This document shows, piece after piece, positions 23,591 through 37,439 of a stretch of DNA of 64,000 nucleotides. Location of the stretch: assembly GCF_024679245.1 (NCBI RefSeq), contig NC_090180.1, positions 15,966,507-16,030,506 on the forward strand. Direction: 5' to 3'. Under the pieces are notes generated by a model. The model searched no databases and was not told where the DNA came from. It saw only the letters and a list, made by a program, of their open reading frames with translations. Position numbers and translations under genes: made by a program. Source of the stretch: Pseudorasbora parva. Its lineage: Eukaryota; Chordata; Actinopteri; Cypriniformes; Gobionidae. Position 1 is the first letter of the stretch; each line of letters opens with the position of its first letter.

Positions 23591-25060
23591 AATTTTGGGT
23601 TTTCATGAGCTGTATGCCAAAATCATCAGTATTAAAACAATAAACGACCTGAAATATTTCAGTTGGTGTGCAATGAATCTAAAATATATGAAAGTTAATT
23701 TTTTATCATTACATTATGGAAAATAATGAACTTTTATCACATATGCTAATTTTTTGAGAAGGACCTGTTCATACGGTGACTGTTCACTGACATGAGTTTA
23801 TTTTGGTTATGAATCAAAACGAGTTAAACAAATAACTTTCGTTATTGTGCAGTATTTTTTGTCCCATAATTGTAGAGCTCTGCCGGTAATCTTTGGTTCC
23901 GCTAAGTGGGAATGTACCATTTAATAATTGAGCGGGGGGTGTTTCAGGGACAACGCGGCCGAGTTGCTTCTGTTATTCCGGTTCAGTAAATGTTAAATGT
24001 GATTTGTTATGGCATCAATGAGTAGATTTATTTATTGTCAATGTTATGACAGCATGTTTCTTCTAGACTCTATATGTCTGGGAAAATGTGTAAAGTGTTG
24101 TTTGTGTTTATCCCTCCCCATGGGGTAATGGGACTGGCCGCCATTTAATATAAATGTGTGTCTGTTTAAATGGAGGTTAGTTTGTGTCGGTTGCTGCCGT
24201 TGAGAGTGTGGCCTTAGGGCTGCAGGTATTTCTATTTTGTTGTTTTATTTTTTTGGTACTTTTTGTTTAGGAAGTTAATTTTTGAAAAGATCCTATTTTG
24301 TATTATTGGTTTTGATTCTAATTTTGACTCTAATTTTGATTGTAATTGGATATCTTTTCTAGTTTATTTCATATTTGTTATTATTATTGTATTTTAAGGG
24401 TTTGGTTAGTTTCTGCTTTTCATGTTTAAATATTCATTTATACGTTAAACCTTTTTTGTGTTCACTCTGCCTGTTTAATTGGCCCACACGTTTTTTGGGG
24501 TTACTGTTACAATATAACCGTTGTTATGCCTAAACACTGGTAACAAAGACTATCGCAGCAAGCCTATTACCCGTTATTATCACTATCTAAATGAATCTAC
24601 TGTGAAATATAAGAGCTTGTTACTGGGCCATAACAGACCTGTGTGTTTCTCAGTGCACTGTCCGTTCTCAGAACATATAAGCCCTAGAGAGAAGAATATG
24701 TTTAGCGCCTTCCCTCCAAATATACTGTGTTGATTACTACCAATGCTTCAAAGCTCAAATTGTATTTTGGACCAGCCCTATAGTCAGGGATGCTCATCAG
24801 CCATGTTTGTAGTTTAACACTTGGTTTTGGGAAGCACTCATTCTAATTTTGAGTACTATTTAGGATGGATAGAATGCAAACTGAGACGTTGCATACAAGT
24901 ATGTGTGTTTAAGCAGAATTTTAACTTAAGGAATGTGGCCCTCCAGGTCAGGAGCTGAGATTGACACCCCTTGTTTAAGTGCTCCAACCAATTTGTCTTC
25001 AGGAAAGGAAATTCAGTTTAATATAACAAGTCAAAATTACCCCCTTTGACTTTGGTGATA
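23591..25060. other. Unclassified, possibly LTR-element debris
   Basis: No gene was recognised. The text is T-rich from 24230 to 24450. It might contain the 3' part of the Gypsy relic, but no LTR boundary was found. Confidence 0.35.
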
Positions 25061-25186
25061 AAGTTACTGGTTGGCCTTAAGACTAATTTAAATTAATCAG
25101 ACTCACAACATATGAATTGTCTCTCTCCCTATCCCTCTGTGTAGGAAGAAGCATCAGCCCAAACAGAAGAAATCCTTTAAGAATAA

Positions 25187-25411
25187 ATGACTTTTTTGTT
25201 GTTGTTGCATAATTTGATATTATCCAAGACGGTTATTTTAACTTCATTTTTTCAAAAGCCCAACAAGAAACTCTTACATTGCATTATTCACCCTAATTGT
25301 AACCAGAAAGGTGGAAGTTTTTTTTTCTTATTTTCTGAGAACAGGTTTTGTACCATGTTACCTAGTTTTTGTTTGTTTTAAACAAACTCACGTAGCATCA
25401 AAACCTGTTTA
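25187..25411. repeat. Dispersed repeat, left part (paralogue of 30655-30885)
   Basis: It shares TTACATTGCATTATT, GTAACC-GAAAG-TGGAAGTTT, GTTTTGTACCATG and TAGCATCAAAACCTGTTTAAC with 30730-30885. The repeat is interrupted here by a solo LTR and continues at 25694-25930. Confidence 0.75.
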
Positions 25412-25416
25412 ACGAG

Positions 25417-25688
25417 TGTGGCAAGCAGTGAGGCGAGGGACCGCGAGAGCAGGCCAGTGATGAGTGCCAGCTGCGTGCCACACCGGTCTCGCGGCGGAGT
25501 GAAGGAAACAAAAAGGGGGAGCGATGATAGTGGAAGACGAGAGAGAACCATTTTTGTTATGATTTGTTGTGTGTGTCCGTGAGGGGCTGCCCGTGTTACT
25601 TTTGTTTAGTTTATTTTTATTCGCTTAAAAGTCGTTGAATTTTTGCCGCTTCCCGCCTCCTACCTTCTCATCTACAAACCCTGTTACA
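25417..25688. mobile_element. Solo LTR with 5-bp TSD
   Basis: The 272-bp sequence begins TGTGGCAAGC and ends CCCTGTTACA (TGT...ACA ends) and is flanked on both sides by ACGAG (25412-25416 and 25689-25693). The uninterrupted paralogous repeat at 30870-30910 reads CCTGTTTAACAAGATCTTATG across the same point, giving an empty-site comparison. There is no internal retroviral sequence on either side. Confidence 0.85.
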
Positions 25689-25693
25689 ACGAG

Positions 25694-25935
25694 ATCTTGT
25701 GATTTCCTCTTGGTGACAATAGAAGTGACATACTTCAGTTTTAAAAATACTTACCCTCAAAGTCATCCTAGGTGTATTTGACTTTCTTCCTTCAGCTGGA
25801 CACAACTGGAGTTGTATTAAAAAATATCCTCTTCCCAGCTTTGTAATGCCATTGAATAGTGCTCCAAAAAAAACACCCATCCATCATAATAATAATCCAT
25901 ATGACTAGGTTTACGAAAGAACCTGGCGTTGTTTA
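25694..25935. repeat. Dispersed repeat, right part
   Basis: It continues the repeat interrupted by the LTR: GATCTTGTGATTTCCTCTTGG, ATTCTAGGTGT-like text and TATGACTTTCT-TTCAG, matching 30894-30990. Confidence 0.7.
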
Positions 25936-27331
<1,396 letters not shown>

Positions 27332-27408
27332 ATTATGGGTTTTTGACCATTTTCACAAAATGTATTAGCCCATACAATAATTTGTTTTAGAAAGAGCACT
27401 CTTCTTAA

Positions 27409-28601
27409 AGGGGGGGGGGGGGGGGGGGGGGTGAAATGCTGTTTCATGCATAGTGAGCTTTTTACACCTTTAAAGACTTGGATTCCCATCCTAAACATAG
27501 ACAAAGTTTCAAAAACTAATGTTGGACGTTTGATGGAGTATTTCTGTGTTAAAAATACTCCTTCCGGTTTCTCACAAGTTTCGGCGAGTTTTTTTCGAGT
27601 ATGGGTCTACTTGACGTTAAATAGAGCGGAAGGTCCTTGTATGGGCCATATGGGCTCTTCTCCCGGTAGGGTGCGCGCGCGCGTGACTAGAGGGAGAGAG
27701 AGGAAATGCACGCTGTAAACAGTCTCTCAGGTGCAGATCCAGTCGTCCGTGAACACTTATGACGCGCAGCGCTCCACTTTATTCCTATGGGTGACGTCGA
27801 GCGACTTCAACGCTTCAGCACAGCATTCCGGGAAGGCAGCGCTGCATTTGAACCGATTTGAACGCAGAAATGACGGGAAGCTTCAAGGCATCGCTTCAGT
27901 CGCGTCGCAAAGTGGATTTCCACGGTCACTGCTTTCACAGGACTTCACCAAATCATACCAAAGAAGTGTGTTTTTGACAGAGCGGTCTTGCTTTGGAAGA
28001 TGCCGGTGAGTAAATCAACTTCAAATGTCTCTGCTATTGGCTACCGTCGCATGAGTAAACATCAGTAAACGATACGAACGCGTGCTTCGTCATTCAAATG
28101 CGCTAACGGTTACTCCATTGTTGTTCTGTATAACGTTACACTATTCTGACTCTGACGTGCAAAACCGTTTTGCTTGCTACCTCTAAGGTCTAGTCACATA
28201 CAATAGTCCATAAACCGAATCATGTCCTCATAAACTGCACACAAAGGCCCCTAAATACAGTACATACCACAGAGACGGACATCCTGATGTTGCCGTTTCT
28301 CCTGTTCAATTTATTTCAGCCTCAGATTTGATTGTGGATCATTATCTGTATTAGCTGAGATAGATGGGTTTCTCCACGCTTGAGGACGTCAACGCTTTGC
28401 GCGCTTGTCATTCTTTAGCTCCGCCCACACGATACGCCTCCAGGCGCTCGGTTTTTTCCGGAAAGACTCGGTACAGCCCATATTTCTTTTATAAATATGA
28501 TAAAACTAAAGACTTTTCGGAGATATGAAGGATGCAATACTACTCTATAGGTACTCAAGATTGACATGAGATTGACTGAAACTGAGTGTTTCACCCCCCC
28601 T
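27409..28601. mobile_element. TTAA-flanked T2/Kolobok-type non-autonomous element
   Basis: TTAA at 27405-27408 and 28602-28605 flank ends AGGGGGGGG...GTGAAATGCTG and TGTTTCACCCCCCCT, i.e. TTAAAGG-type inverted ends. The body (GCATAGTGAGCTTTTTACAC, AAAATACTCCTTCCGGTTT) is a style I recognise as high-copy in cyprinids. The small ORFs at 27431-28009 have no motifs. The G-run (27410-27431) is probably length-variable. Confidence 0.75.
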
Positions 28602-28699
28602 TTAAAAACAAAACAAAAAACCCCTATGATGTACTATCATTGTAATGAATCATTTGATACAATGCACTGATTGTGTACATACATGTTTTATGTAACACG

Positions 28700-29115
28700 G
28701 GGGATCCACTGAAGGCGAGGTTAAGAACCCAAGTGCAGTTTATTAACATAAATCCAAACATAAACAAAAGTCTTGGCAAAACAAAATAAAACTTTACTAG
28801 ACTTGACTTAGACTTGACTTGACATAAACTTGACTTAAACTTGACTATACGAAACACTCGACAACAGCAGGTTACAACATCATCAATAACTGACAAAGAC
28901 TATGGCAAACATGAGGGCTTAAATACACAAGGGCAAGTGACAAAACGAGGGACACCTATGAACAATGATTAACCAATGAAAACAAGACAGGAACACATGA
29001 GGGCATGGAATCACATGACAAAGATCACATGACAAGACCAGGAAGTGCATGACAAAACATGACAGTGAACATGAAACCTTAAAACATAAAACATGAACCT
29101 ACACCCAAACACCTT
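28700..29115. repeat. Dispersed repeat with short ACTTGACTT subrepeats
   Basis: It begins near AACCCAAGTGCAGTTTATTAA and contains several CTTGACTTA units (28795-28850), then AATGAAAACAAGACAGGAACAC. The start resembles 18825-18840. No coding. Confidence 0.5.
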
Positions 29116-29294
29116 GTGACATTTTAACATTGAACTTGCATTTAAAAAAATACCAGCATGTAATTACGTCTGTTATTAATTTCTGTAGTTACATGTGTAA
29201 TTACACAGTTTGCACTTCTCTTACACCTAATCCTACCCTTAAACCCTTAAACTGGCCCACAACACCACACCTGTGTCATAACAGGAGAATTCAC

Positions 29295-29775
29295 GGCGTT
29301 CCGTCCACACTGAGACAGCGTTTTAGGTCAATGAAAACGTATTGTTTTGAAAACACTCTCCAAAGCGGATACATTTGAAAACGCTGTCTTCGCGTCGAAG
29401 TGTGGACTGTGAAAACTGAGGCTTTTTAATACGATGACGCATTTTTAGCCATGTGATGCAGTCATATGACCCATTTAGCCAAGATGGTGAACGACATTGT
29501 ACAGCAGTTGTTTTGTATGCTTTCTGTATGGACAGCCTTGTTAAATGTTAATGTCAGTTTGTGCATACTGTTAAAAAACTTCTTTTCTCGACATTGCCAC
29601 AAAATTTCAAAGAGTAAATAAACGAGTAGCGGAAATGACACAAGTCGAAGCGTCTTGGATTTGCTCATGTGCAGTAGGGGGATGTAAGCGTTTTCAGACG
29701 TTTCAGTGTAGATGAACATTTTTTGGAAAACAATTGAAAATGATAGTGTGGACGCGGAGCGTTTTTAGACGAAAA
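29295..29775. mobile_element. MITE with GTCCACACT inverted ends
   Basis: TTCCGTCCACACTGAGACAGCG at the left faces TAGTGTGGACGCGGAGCGTTTTTAGACG at the right. GAAAACGCTGTCT-type text recurs inside. Non-coding. Confidence 0.55.
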
Positions 29776-29789
29776 CTCATGAAATAAAA

Positions 29790-30065
29790 ATGTCATGCCA
29801 TGGGACCTTTAATGTCGTTCCACACCCATAAGACCTCCGTTCATCTTCGGAACACAGTTTAAGAAATGTTAGTCAGAGAGCTTTTCTGTTCCTTCAATGA
29901 AAGTGTATGCACAATACTGTCCATGTCCAGAAAGGGAATAAAAACATAATCAAAGTAGTCCATATGTGACATCAGTTAGAATCTCTTGAAGAATCGAAAA
30001 TACATTTTGGTCCAAAAAACACAAAAACTACGACTTTATTCAGCATTGTCTTCTCTTCCGGTTTT
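29790..30065. repeat. Common fish interspersed repeat fragment
   Basis: TGTCGTTCCACACCCATAAGAC, CTCCGTTCATCTTCGGAACAC and AGTAGTCCATATGTGACATCAG are typical of a widespread cyprinid repeat. No ends resolved. Confidence 0.55.
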
Positions 30066-30173
30066 GTTTTCAATCCTCAAGTAAAGATTCAAACGGTTAT
30101 GAATCAGCAGATTGATTCATGATTTGGATGGAGGAAAAAAATACAAGCATAACACAATGAGATATTAATTATG

Positions 30174-30178
<5 letters not shown>

Positions 30179-30250
<72 letters not shown>
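30179..30250. repeat. (TA)n microsatellite
   Basis: About 35 TA units. Confidence 0.95.
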
Positions 30251-30259
<9 letters not shown>

Positions 30260-30309
30260 TAATTCCAATATAGTTACTTGTATTAATAATATCAATAAAG
30301 AACTTTAAT

Positions 30310-30560
30310 GTAGGGTGGATACTTGTGAACCGTTTATTAATGTGCTACATGTGTTACATTAAAAACATGTGAAAGTGCACATTAATGTAAAGTGAAAACA
30401 TTTGAACCATTTATTAATGTTATAAATAAAAATAATAATTCATTAATAAATGGTTCACGTGTCTACATTACATTAAGGTTCACCTTCGCAGGTTATTAAT
30501 GTTTGTAACTCATTCATAAATGGTTCACATGTTTGCACTTCACAAGTAACTAAATATTGT
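30310..30560. repeat. Inverted repeat block (CATTAATAAATGGTTCA)
   Basis: GAACCGTTTATTAATG and GAACCATTTATTAATG at the left face CATTAATAAATGGTTCAC and CATTCATAAATGGTTCACATG at the right. A small foldback element. Confidence 0.6.
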
Positions 30561-30654
30561 AATTAAAATCTCATCAGGTTATTGATGAGACTACACCAGC
30601 CATGCAGCCTGTTCCCAGACCATGGGAATAACTCTGGAAGAACTCCTTTAAGAT

Positions 30655-31000
30655 AATTTGATAGCTTTAATACTATAGCATATTATCCGAGATGGTTACT
30701 TGTGTTTTTTGTTTTTTATTTTGTTTTTTACCCAACAGGAAACTATTACATTGCATTATTTACTTGGATTATTCCTTTAAACCCGATGGTAACCTGAAAG
30801 ATGGAAGTTTAAGAAGTTGAGTTTTGTACCATGCTACTGAACAGTATGTTTGTTTTGAAACAAAATTCCTGTAGCATCAAAACCTGTTTAACAAGATCTT
30901 ATGATTTCCTCTTGGTGATCTCTGACTGATCAATAGAACGCACCCTCTAAGCCATTCTAGGTGTGTATGACTTTCTACCTTCAGCCGAAACATAGTGATG
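30655..31000. repeat. Dispersed repeat, uninterrupted copy
   Basis: Paralogue of 25187-25935 without the solo LTR; see there for shared text. Confidence 0.7.
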
Positions 31001-32375
31001 GGCAGACCGAAGCTTTGTGAAACACTGAAACAGTTGAAGCAAATGTGTCAAATGTGCCACCTCTGCTGGTCAGAAAAGTGAAATGCACAGGGCCGTGCAG
31101 AGACCGTTGGAGGGGCAGGTGCTCAAAGTATAAAAGGGGCACATGGAAGGCTTTTAATCAGGCTGTGCTCAAAATATCAATACAGCAATATATTGTCACA
31201 CATCCCTTTCTGATACGCGTTTCAATATGGATGTTTCTGTATTGATATGTCAGCAAATGCTGTGATACAGTTTTGACAAGAAACACCTATTAATAACTCT
31301 GGGATTAGAAACTGTTATACTTACGATTCTGTTATACAGAATAGTAAAGAACCGCTGTTATAGCAAACTGTAGGTAGGACATGGTCATTTTTCAAAATCA
31401 ACGTGGCCCGTTACGTACAGTACTGAATAGTTTTATTTAAAGTCATGTCAGTATCTGTGGCTATTTTCATGGCAAAAACTGAATTACAAATATACAAGAG
31501 TTACATTTATGCAATAAAAATAAAAACAAAGCAAAAAAAAAAAAAAACACACAAAAAAGCAATATTATACAAGATTTTTTAACAATAACTTCTAAAACCT
31601 TTTCGGGTAAAATCTTTAAATCTTAAATTCCTAAATAAATCCTTTAGTGGGTTTGCTGCCTTTGCTGTTGTTGTTGCTGCTGATACTGCTGGAGTATATC
31701 TGAGACTATAGACATTAAAACAAGCGCTAACACTTTACTTGAAGGGGTGTGCATCAGACTGACATGACACGTCACGAATATGAAGGAGTTTTTTATGCAT
31801 GTTTATGACAACTGTCATTAAGTGTCATTCGCTCAATTATGTCATTTTTAATGCAAAGATGACATTATGTGTAGCACCTTTCTGAACTGCACAAATAAAT
31901 TAAATACAGATGAATTACCATTAAAGCTACACTTTCCTCTGTGATGAACATTATTGACATGAACATGATTGAAACCTGTTCTGAATTTATATAACGTTAT
32001 ATTTTTAATGATAATAAAAACAGATATAGGCTAATTCAGAGGATGAAAAATCAGTATAAGCCTACCATTGTTTTTAAAATAAATACTAGAATAAAAATAA
32101 TAGGTTAAAGTATAAATAGTTTTTAGTAAAATAACAAAGACAAGACTGTGTAATTCTACGCCCGTTAAACTTTTCTCCCTCAAACAGCAAGCTAATGTTA
32201 ACGTTACTTCTACAATACACACACCGGAAACAGCAATATAAACAACAGCTCCATGCTCTCTCTTCACTTCGTTCTTGTAAAATGATAACAAATAATTAAA
32301 ACTGCGAACAGCGACGGGCCCAAGCCGTTGGCACCACCTGGTGGCTTCAGGCAAATTGTGCAAGACAGGCAATAT
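31001..32375. other. Unclassified AT-rich stretch
   Basis: No gene recognised. A GTTGTTGTTGCTGCTG short repeat lies at 31665-31685. Confidence 0.4.
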
Positions 32376-32379
32376 GCAT

Positions 32380-32735
32380 TTAAACAGGAGAGTATTTTAA
32401 AATCGCTCAAATATGCCACATTTACCGCAGCAGCTGGTGCCGCTATGACCACAAGCCACACCCATGATGTAATTTAAATATAGATGAATTCTAATGTAAT
32501 ATGATATAAGAGGTAATTTTCAAATATGTGCAGTTATCTTTTGCAGCTCAAAATTTTGTAAGTCCAGAAAGCCAGCCAGTATTTAATTCAAGGTCTTTTT
32601 ATTTTATTAACACAATTATTAAACTAATTATATAAAACTATATTGTTAGTGCCCTACAAATGAAGTTGGATTCACCACATTAACTGCAGCAGTTGGTGCT
32701 GCTATGACTACGAACCACAACAGTCACATCTATGA
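32380..32735. repeat. Diverged duplicated block
   Basis: The block around 32417-32462 (CCGCAGCAGCTGGTGCCGCT, then ATGACCACAAGCCAC) recurs at 32678-32720 (CTGCAGCAGTTGGTGCTGCT, then ATGACTACGAACCAC) in the same orientation. Confidence 0.7.
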
Positions 32736-32779
32736 GATCAATAGACCATTTCTGTATGGTCTATTGTTTGTAAACAATC

Positions 32780-33775
32780 GCCTCAAGATACTTCCGGGTG
32801 GCAGAACGCGAGCGGCTTCTACTGACAAACTGAAGAGATCAGCCGGCTACTGTAAATAGTAACATAGTTAAGAACATTGCTGTTGTTTAAAGTTGAAACT
32901 ATGACGGAAACGTGTTGTGTTTGGGGTTGCGCCATCAGATATACAGGAAAAGGTGTAGGATTTTATCGATTTCATTCAGAAAGAAGTAAATATATGCAGC
33001 AAAACCTGTGGGTGAGGAGGCTAAAGCGAGTGGACGTCGTCAAAAGTGGCGCTACAGAGAAGTATTCTCAAAATGGTCCATCTACAAAATCATAGCAGAG
33101 CATATTTATCTTCAGCTGGGGAATTTCGAGACTAATATTAGTAAACTTTAGATCTCTTTTAACCCCTTACGATTCAAAGATCATACGGCCTCAGATTACT
33201 ATTGTTCAACATTCACTGCTCATCACACATTATCTGGACAAACTCAGTATCATCAGAAAGATTAAAGACTCCAGCTTTGATATTTGAACACTGTTTATGA
33301 TAAAACTGGGTTGCAGTGACATTCAATTCTTAATTTATGTCAGGAGTGCATTATTATCGATCCGTTATGAACGATATTTTGAATAGATTATCAGACGCAC
33401 TTTATTCTCTCGTCTTCACTGGCTCATTTGTGTTCAATGTTGCTGCTATAGCTTCAGATACAAAAAATAAAGAAAAAATGTGTGCAAAGGATTTGTTGAA
33501 AAGCAGAGAACAGGGAAATAGACTATCTACGATAGCCTAACATATTGTAATTCAAACAGCAACAGTCACTAAAATAACTACTCAATGGTAGGCTGAAGCT
33601 CATTTAAAAATTGTGGTATTAGACTAGCACTACATCTACTAGACCAAGGTTAGGCATTTCATGTATTGCTATCTCCTGAATTAATTAATCGGTCCCTCAA
33701 TAATCATGTTAACTATGTCTGAATACTAGCGTTGCCATAGGAATGCTTCGGCTTTTGCCACCCGGAAGAACGTTT
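32780..33775. mobile_element. THAP-containing (P-like) DNA element relic with inverted ends
   Basis: CTTCCGGGTGGCAGAA near 32790-32805 is matched in inverted form by TTTTGCCACCCGGAAG near 33754-33769. Between them lies a THAP-domain coding remnant (32901-33093) but no DDE transposase. Together these suggest a deleted P-element-like transposon or a related THAP-bearing family. Exact ends and target duplication were not resolved. Confidence 0.55.
32901..33093 (+). pseudogene. THAP zinc-finger domain, truncated
   Basis: From the ATG at 32901 the frame reads MTETCCVWGCAIRYTGKGVG then FYRFHSERSK and LWVRRLKRVD. This is the N-terminal half of a THAP domain: the C-x(2-4)-C pair, FYRFP-like motif (here FYRFH) and the LW helix. 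The frame stops at 33093. In the next frame WSIYKIIAEHI stands where W-P-KICSEHF is expected, so the second zinc-ligand Cys is lost. THAP domains are DNA-binding modules of P-type transposases and of host factors; here the surrounding inverted ends point to a transposon. Non-functional. Confidence 0.75.
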
Positions 33776-34636
<861 letters not shown>

Positions 34637-34779
34637 TTCAAGCATGCTAAGTCTCAAAAACACCCAAAAAGATAATTAAAATTACACTTTGCCATAGCAA
34701 CAGTATATAAAATATCAGGAATCGATTCGTATGTCTATAAATCGGGTGAAAGTAAGACAGTGATTAAAAAAAAATTCAA

Positions 34780-35455
34780 AAAGTGACACATCCTGCTGCC
34801 AGTTGGTAGCGCTATAACTTTGACTGAATACTGGAATGTAGATGTCTTCAGGCCAGGACTCTTGTCAAACATGTGAAGTTTGAGGCAGATCGGACATTGT
34901 ATGCCTGAGGTACAACAAATTCCTGTGTCATGGCGAAACATCAACATTTGTGAGGCCGCCACGGACACACCCTTCAGGGAAAACTCAAGATCTTCCCAAT
35001 TTAACACCACAAAGGCCTTTAGAATAGACTGTGCAAATACGATGTTGATATGATTAAATCTCTAGGAGGAGTTTGTTGTACAATGTCTGGCAATGGCAAA
35101 AACTGCACCAATTTACCAAAGAAAATTCAAAATATCTCACTTCCTGTTGGTTTTTCAGATTTGGCGCCCTGGGTCTTTTTTGTAGGTATTGGGCTGTTGA
35201 ATGCGTCTACAGAATTTTCATACTCATACATGAAACGTAGCGTGAATGACGCTTAATTTAAATTTTGTAGGTGGCACTATCGAACCATTTTGCCACACCT
35301 AATTCTGAAACCCACATCAGATGTATGTTTTCACCACTTCTGATGCATGTGCAAAGTTTCATGAGTTTTCATGCGTGTTTAGGCCCTCAAAAATGTAATT
35401 CATTTGGGAAAAGAAAAATGATGGTTTGAGCAATTACAATAAGGTCCTCACACCT
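34780..35455. repeat. High-copy fish repeat (GGTAGCGCTATAACTTTGACTG)
   Basis: The block with GTTGGTAGCGCTATAACTTTG, GAAGTTTGAGGCAGATCGGAC and CCACTTCTGATGCATGTGC is written like a very common cyprinid non-coding repeat; the short ORFs in it are not genes. Confidence 0.5.
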
Positions 35456-35869
35456 TAAGCCCTAAATATCTGAGTTCCTGTTCGTCGGAGCTAATGACTG
35501 TAAATTAGAAAGTTGTTCGGCTCAAAGAGAACAATATATATACAGAGTTTGGTGACTGAAGATAAAACTAACCCCCCCACTTTTGACAAAAGATTGCATT
35601 ACTTTTGTCAAAAGATGGCGCTACTGAGCTCCTCCACCCAGGGCTCTACCCTAACTCTTTTCTTGAGGAGCACTTGTGCTCCTAATTAAAAAAAATTAGG
35701 AGCACAGTCAAAAATTTAGGAGCACATTCTAATCCATCAAACACATTCCAATTATAACTTTCCCATTACAGGACGATATTTGTCCTTTAATGTCCAGGGT
35801 CATTTTTACCATTATAAGAGCATGTTTTCTAATCTTATTAAATGTATGCATCATCTGTCAATTTCTTAA

Positions 35870-37231
35870 AGGGATCCCCTGGTGTTGAGACTTGTATGGC
35901 TTAATATAACATAAATGATGTCTCTTACTGAATTATGTAGTAGAAAACCCATGAAAAATCTACGTTATTTAAAAAATCGATTTTATATTTGGACCATGGG
36001 CGGCGCCATTTTGTTTGCGTTCTAGGTTGATGACGTAGATTGGTTGAACTCCTCAATCAGCTGGCGCTACCCGTAGCTATTTTTACCACAACGCAACTCG
36101 AAAATTGTTTCAGAGTTAAACAAAACCAATGAATTGCTTTGTAATTGTACTTAAAACACGCTCAAACATACATGTGCACACAAACTCACCTACACAAACA
36201 AATCGGCGGCCGGGCACACACACCTGACAGACTGCATTGTCTCAATCGAGATGTTGGGCTGCTCAGTCTCCATGACAGGGGCTGAATCCGAAATCGACCC
36301 CCTATACCCTGAAATAGGGCATTATTTGAAGGGACGGCCATTTGTAGTGTTGTCCGACATCATAGTGGACATGTTCGAGTGCAGTCATTCAGTCTCACGT
36401 TGCACCGCAGTGTACAGCCGATTTACAACAGCTGTCCGACTTCACACACACACACACACATGAGGCGCGAACAGATCGGCGCGAACACACACGCACTGCG
36501 TGCGCGCATACATCACTATTCCCTGTGTTGATATCATAGATAGACTGTTGATATGCAGTAGGTTAACTGTAATGCCTAATGTATCCAGCAGAGGGAAATA
36601 TCTAGGTAGGATGATGGGATAAGTTAACGTGAGGAAGAGAGGCAGGATGTTTTGGTGATGATGCATGGGATTGGTTTGTGCATTAAAGTTTGAGCACGCT
36701 CAGTGAATTAACCTCAATCTTTAAACTTTCACTTTTAAGACACAAATTACTTTCGCTACTTTTGTTCACTAATACAACTTGAAGGAGTGAATGAAGACGA
36801 TCGAGTGCGTGAAGTCGGACAGCTGTTGTGTGTAAATCGGCTGTACACTCGTTATTGCGGTGAACGTGAGACTGAATGACTGCACTCGAACATGTCCACT
36901 ATGATGTCGGACAACACTACAAATGGCCGTCCCTTCAAATAATGCCCTATTTCAGGGTATAGGGGGTCGATTTCGGAATCAGCCCGTCGTGGAGACTGAG
37001 CATCCCAACATCTCGATTGAGACAGCGCAGTCTGTCAGGTGTGTGTGCGCGCCCGCCGATCTGTTCGTGACTTGTGTAGGTGAGTTTGTGTGCACATGTA
37101 TGTTTGAGTGTGTTTTAAGTACAATTACAAAGCAATTCATTGGTTTTGTTTAACTCTGAAACAATTTTCGAGTTGCGTTGTGGTAAAAATAGCTACGGGT
37201 AATGCCAGCTGATTGAGGAGTTCAACCAATC
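35870..37231. mobile_element. Long foldback TTAA element, right arm truncated
   Basis: The left end is TTAA (35866-35869) followed by AGGGATCCCCTGGTGTTGAG. The arms 35870-36460 and about 36780-37231 are inverted copies of each other, but the right arm stops at CAACCAATC (37231), about 180 bp short of its terminus, and joins unrelated DNA. The sequence is closely related to the complete copy at 41643-43259, including the outer GGCGCCATTTTGTTTG segment (left arm only here). Confidence 0.85.
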
Positions 37232-37438
37232 CAACAGTTAATTTTGTCTAAAATGTATAGTTATATTTAAGTTTTTTTCACTAAAATAATTTAGTATTCA
37301 AATAACCAATTATTTATTTTAAATATACTTAATACATTTGCGAAATTTATTTCAAAATATTTGAGAATGGAGAATTAAACCGATCTGTTTCAAGAACCAC
37401 AAATATTACTTAATTAAAATCAAGATTATTAATATTTA
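37232..37438. other. AT-rich joint
   Basis: Nothing recognised. Confidence 0.4.
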
Positions 37439-37439
37439 A

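Noticed and set aside
27431..28009. Two ORFs of 95 and 92 codons after the G-run
   Set aside because: They lie inside a high-copy TTAA element, carry no motif, and similar text is known to me as non-coding repeat.
36251..36463. ORF with CSVSMTGAESEIDPLYPE, found several times
   Set aside because: It is the arm of the foldback element; it appears four times in both orientations because the element is palindromic and present twice.
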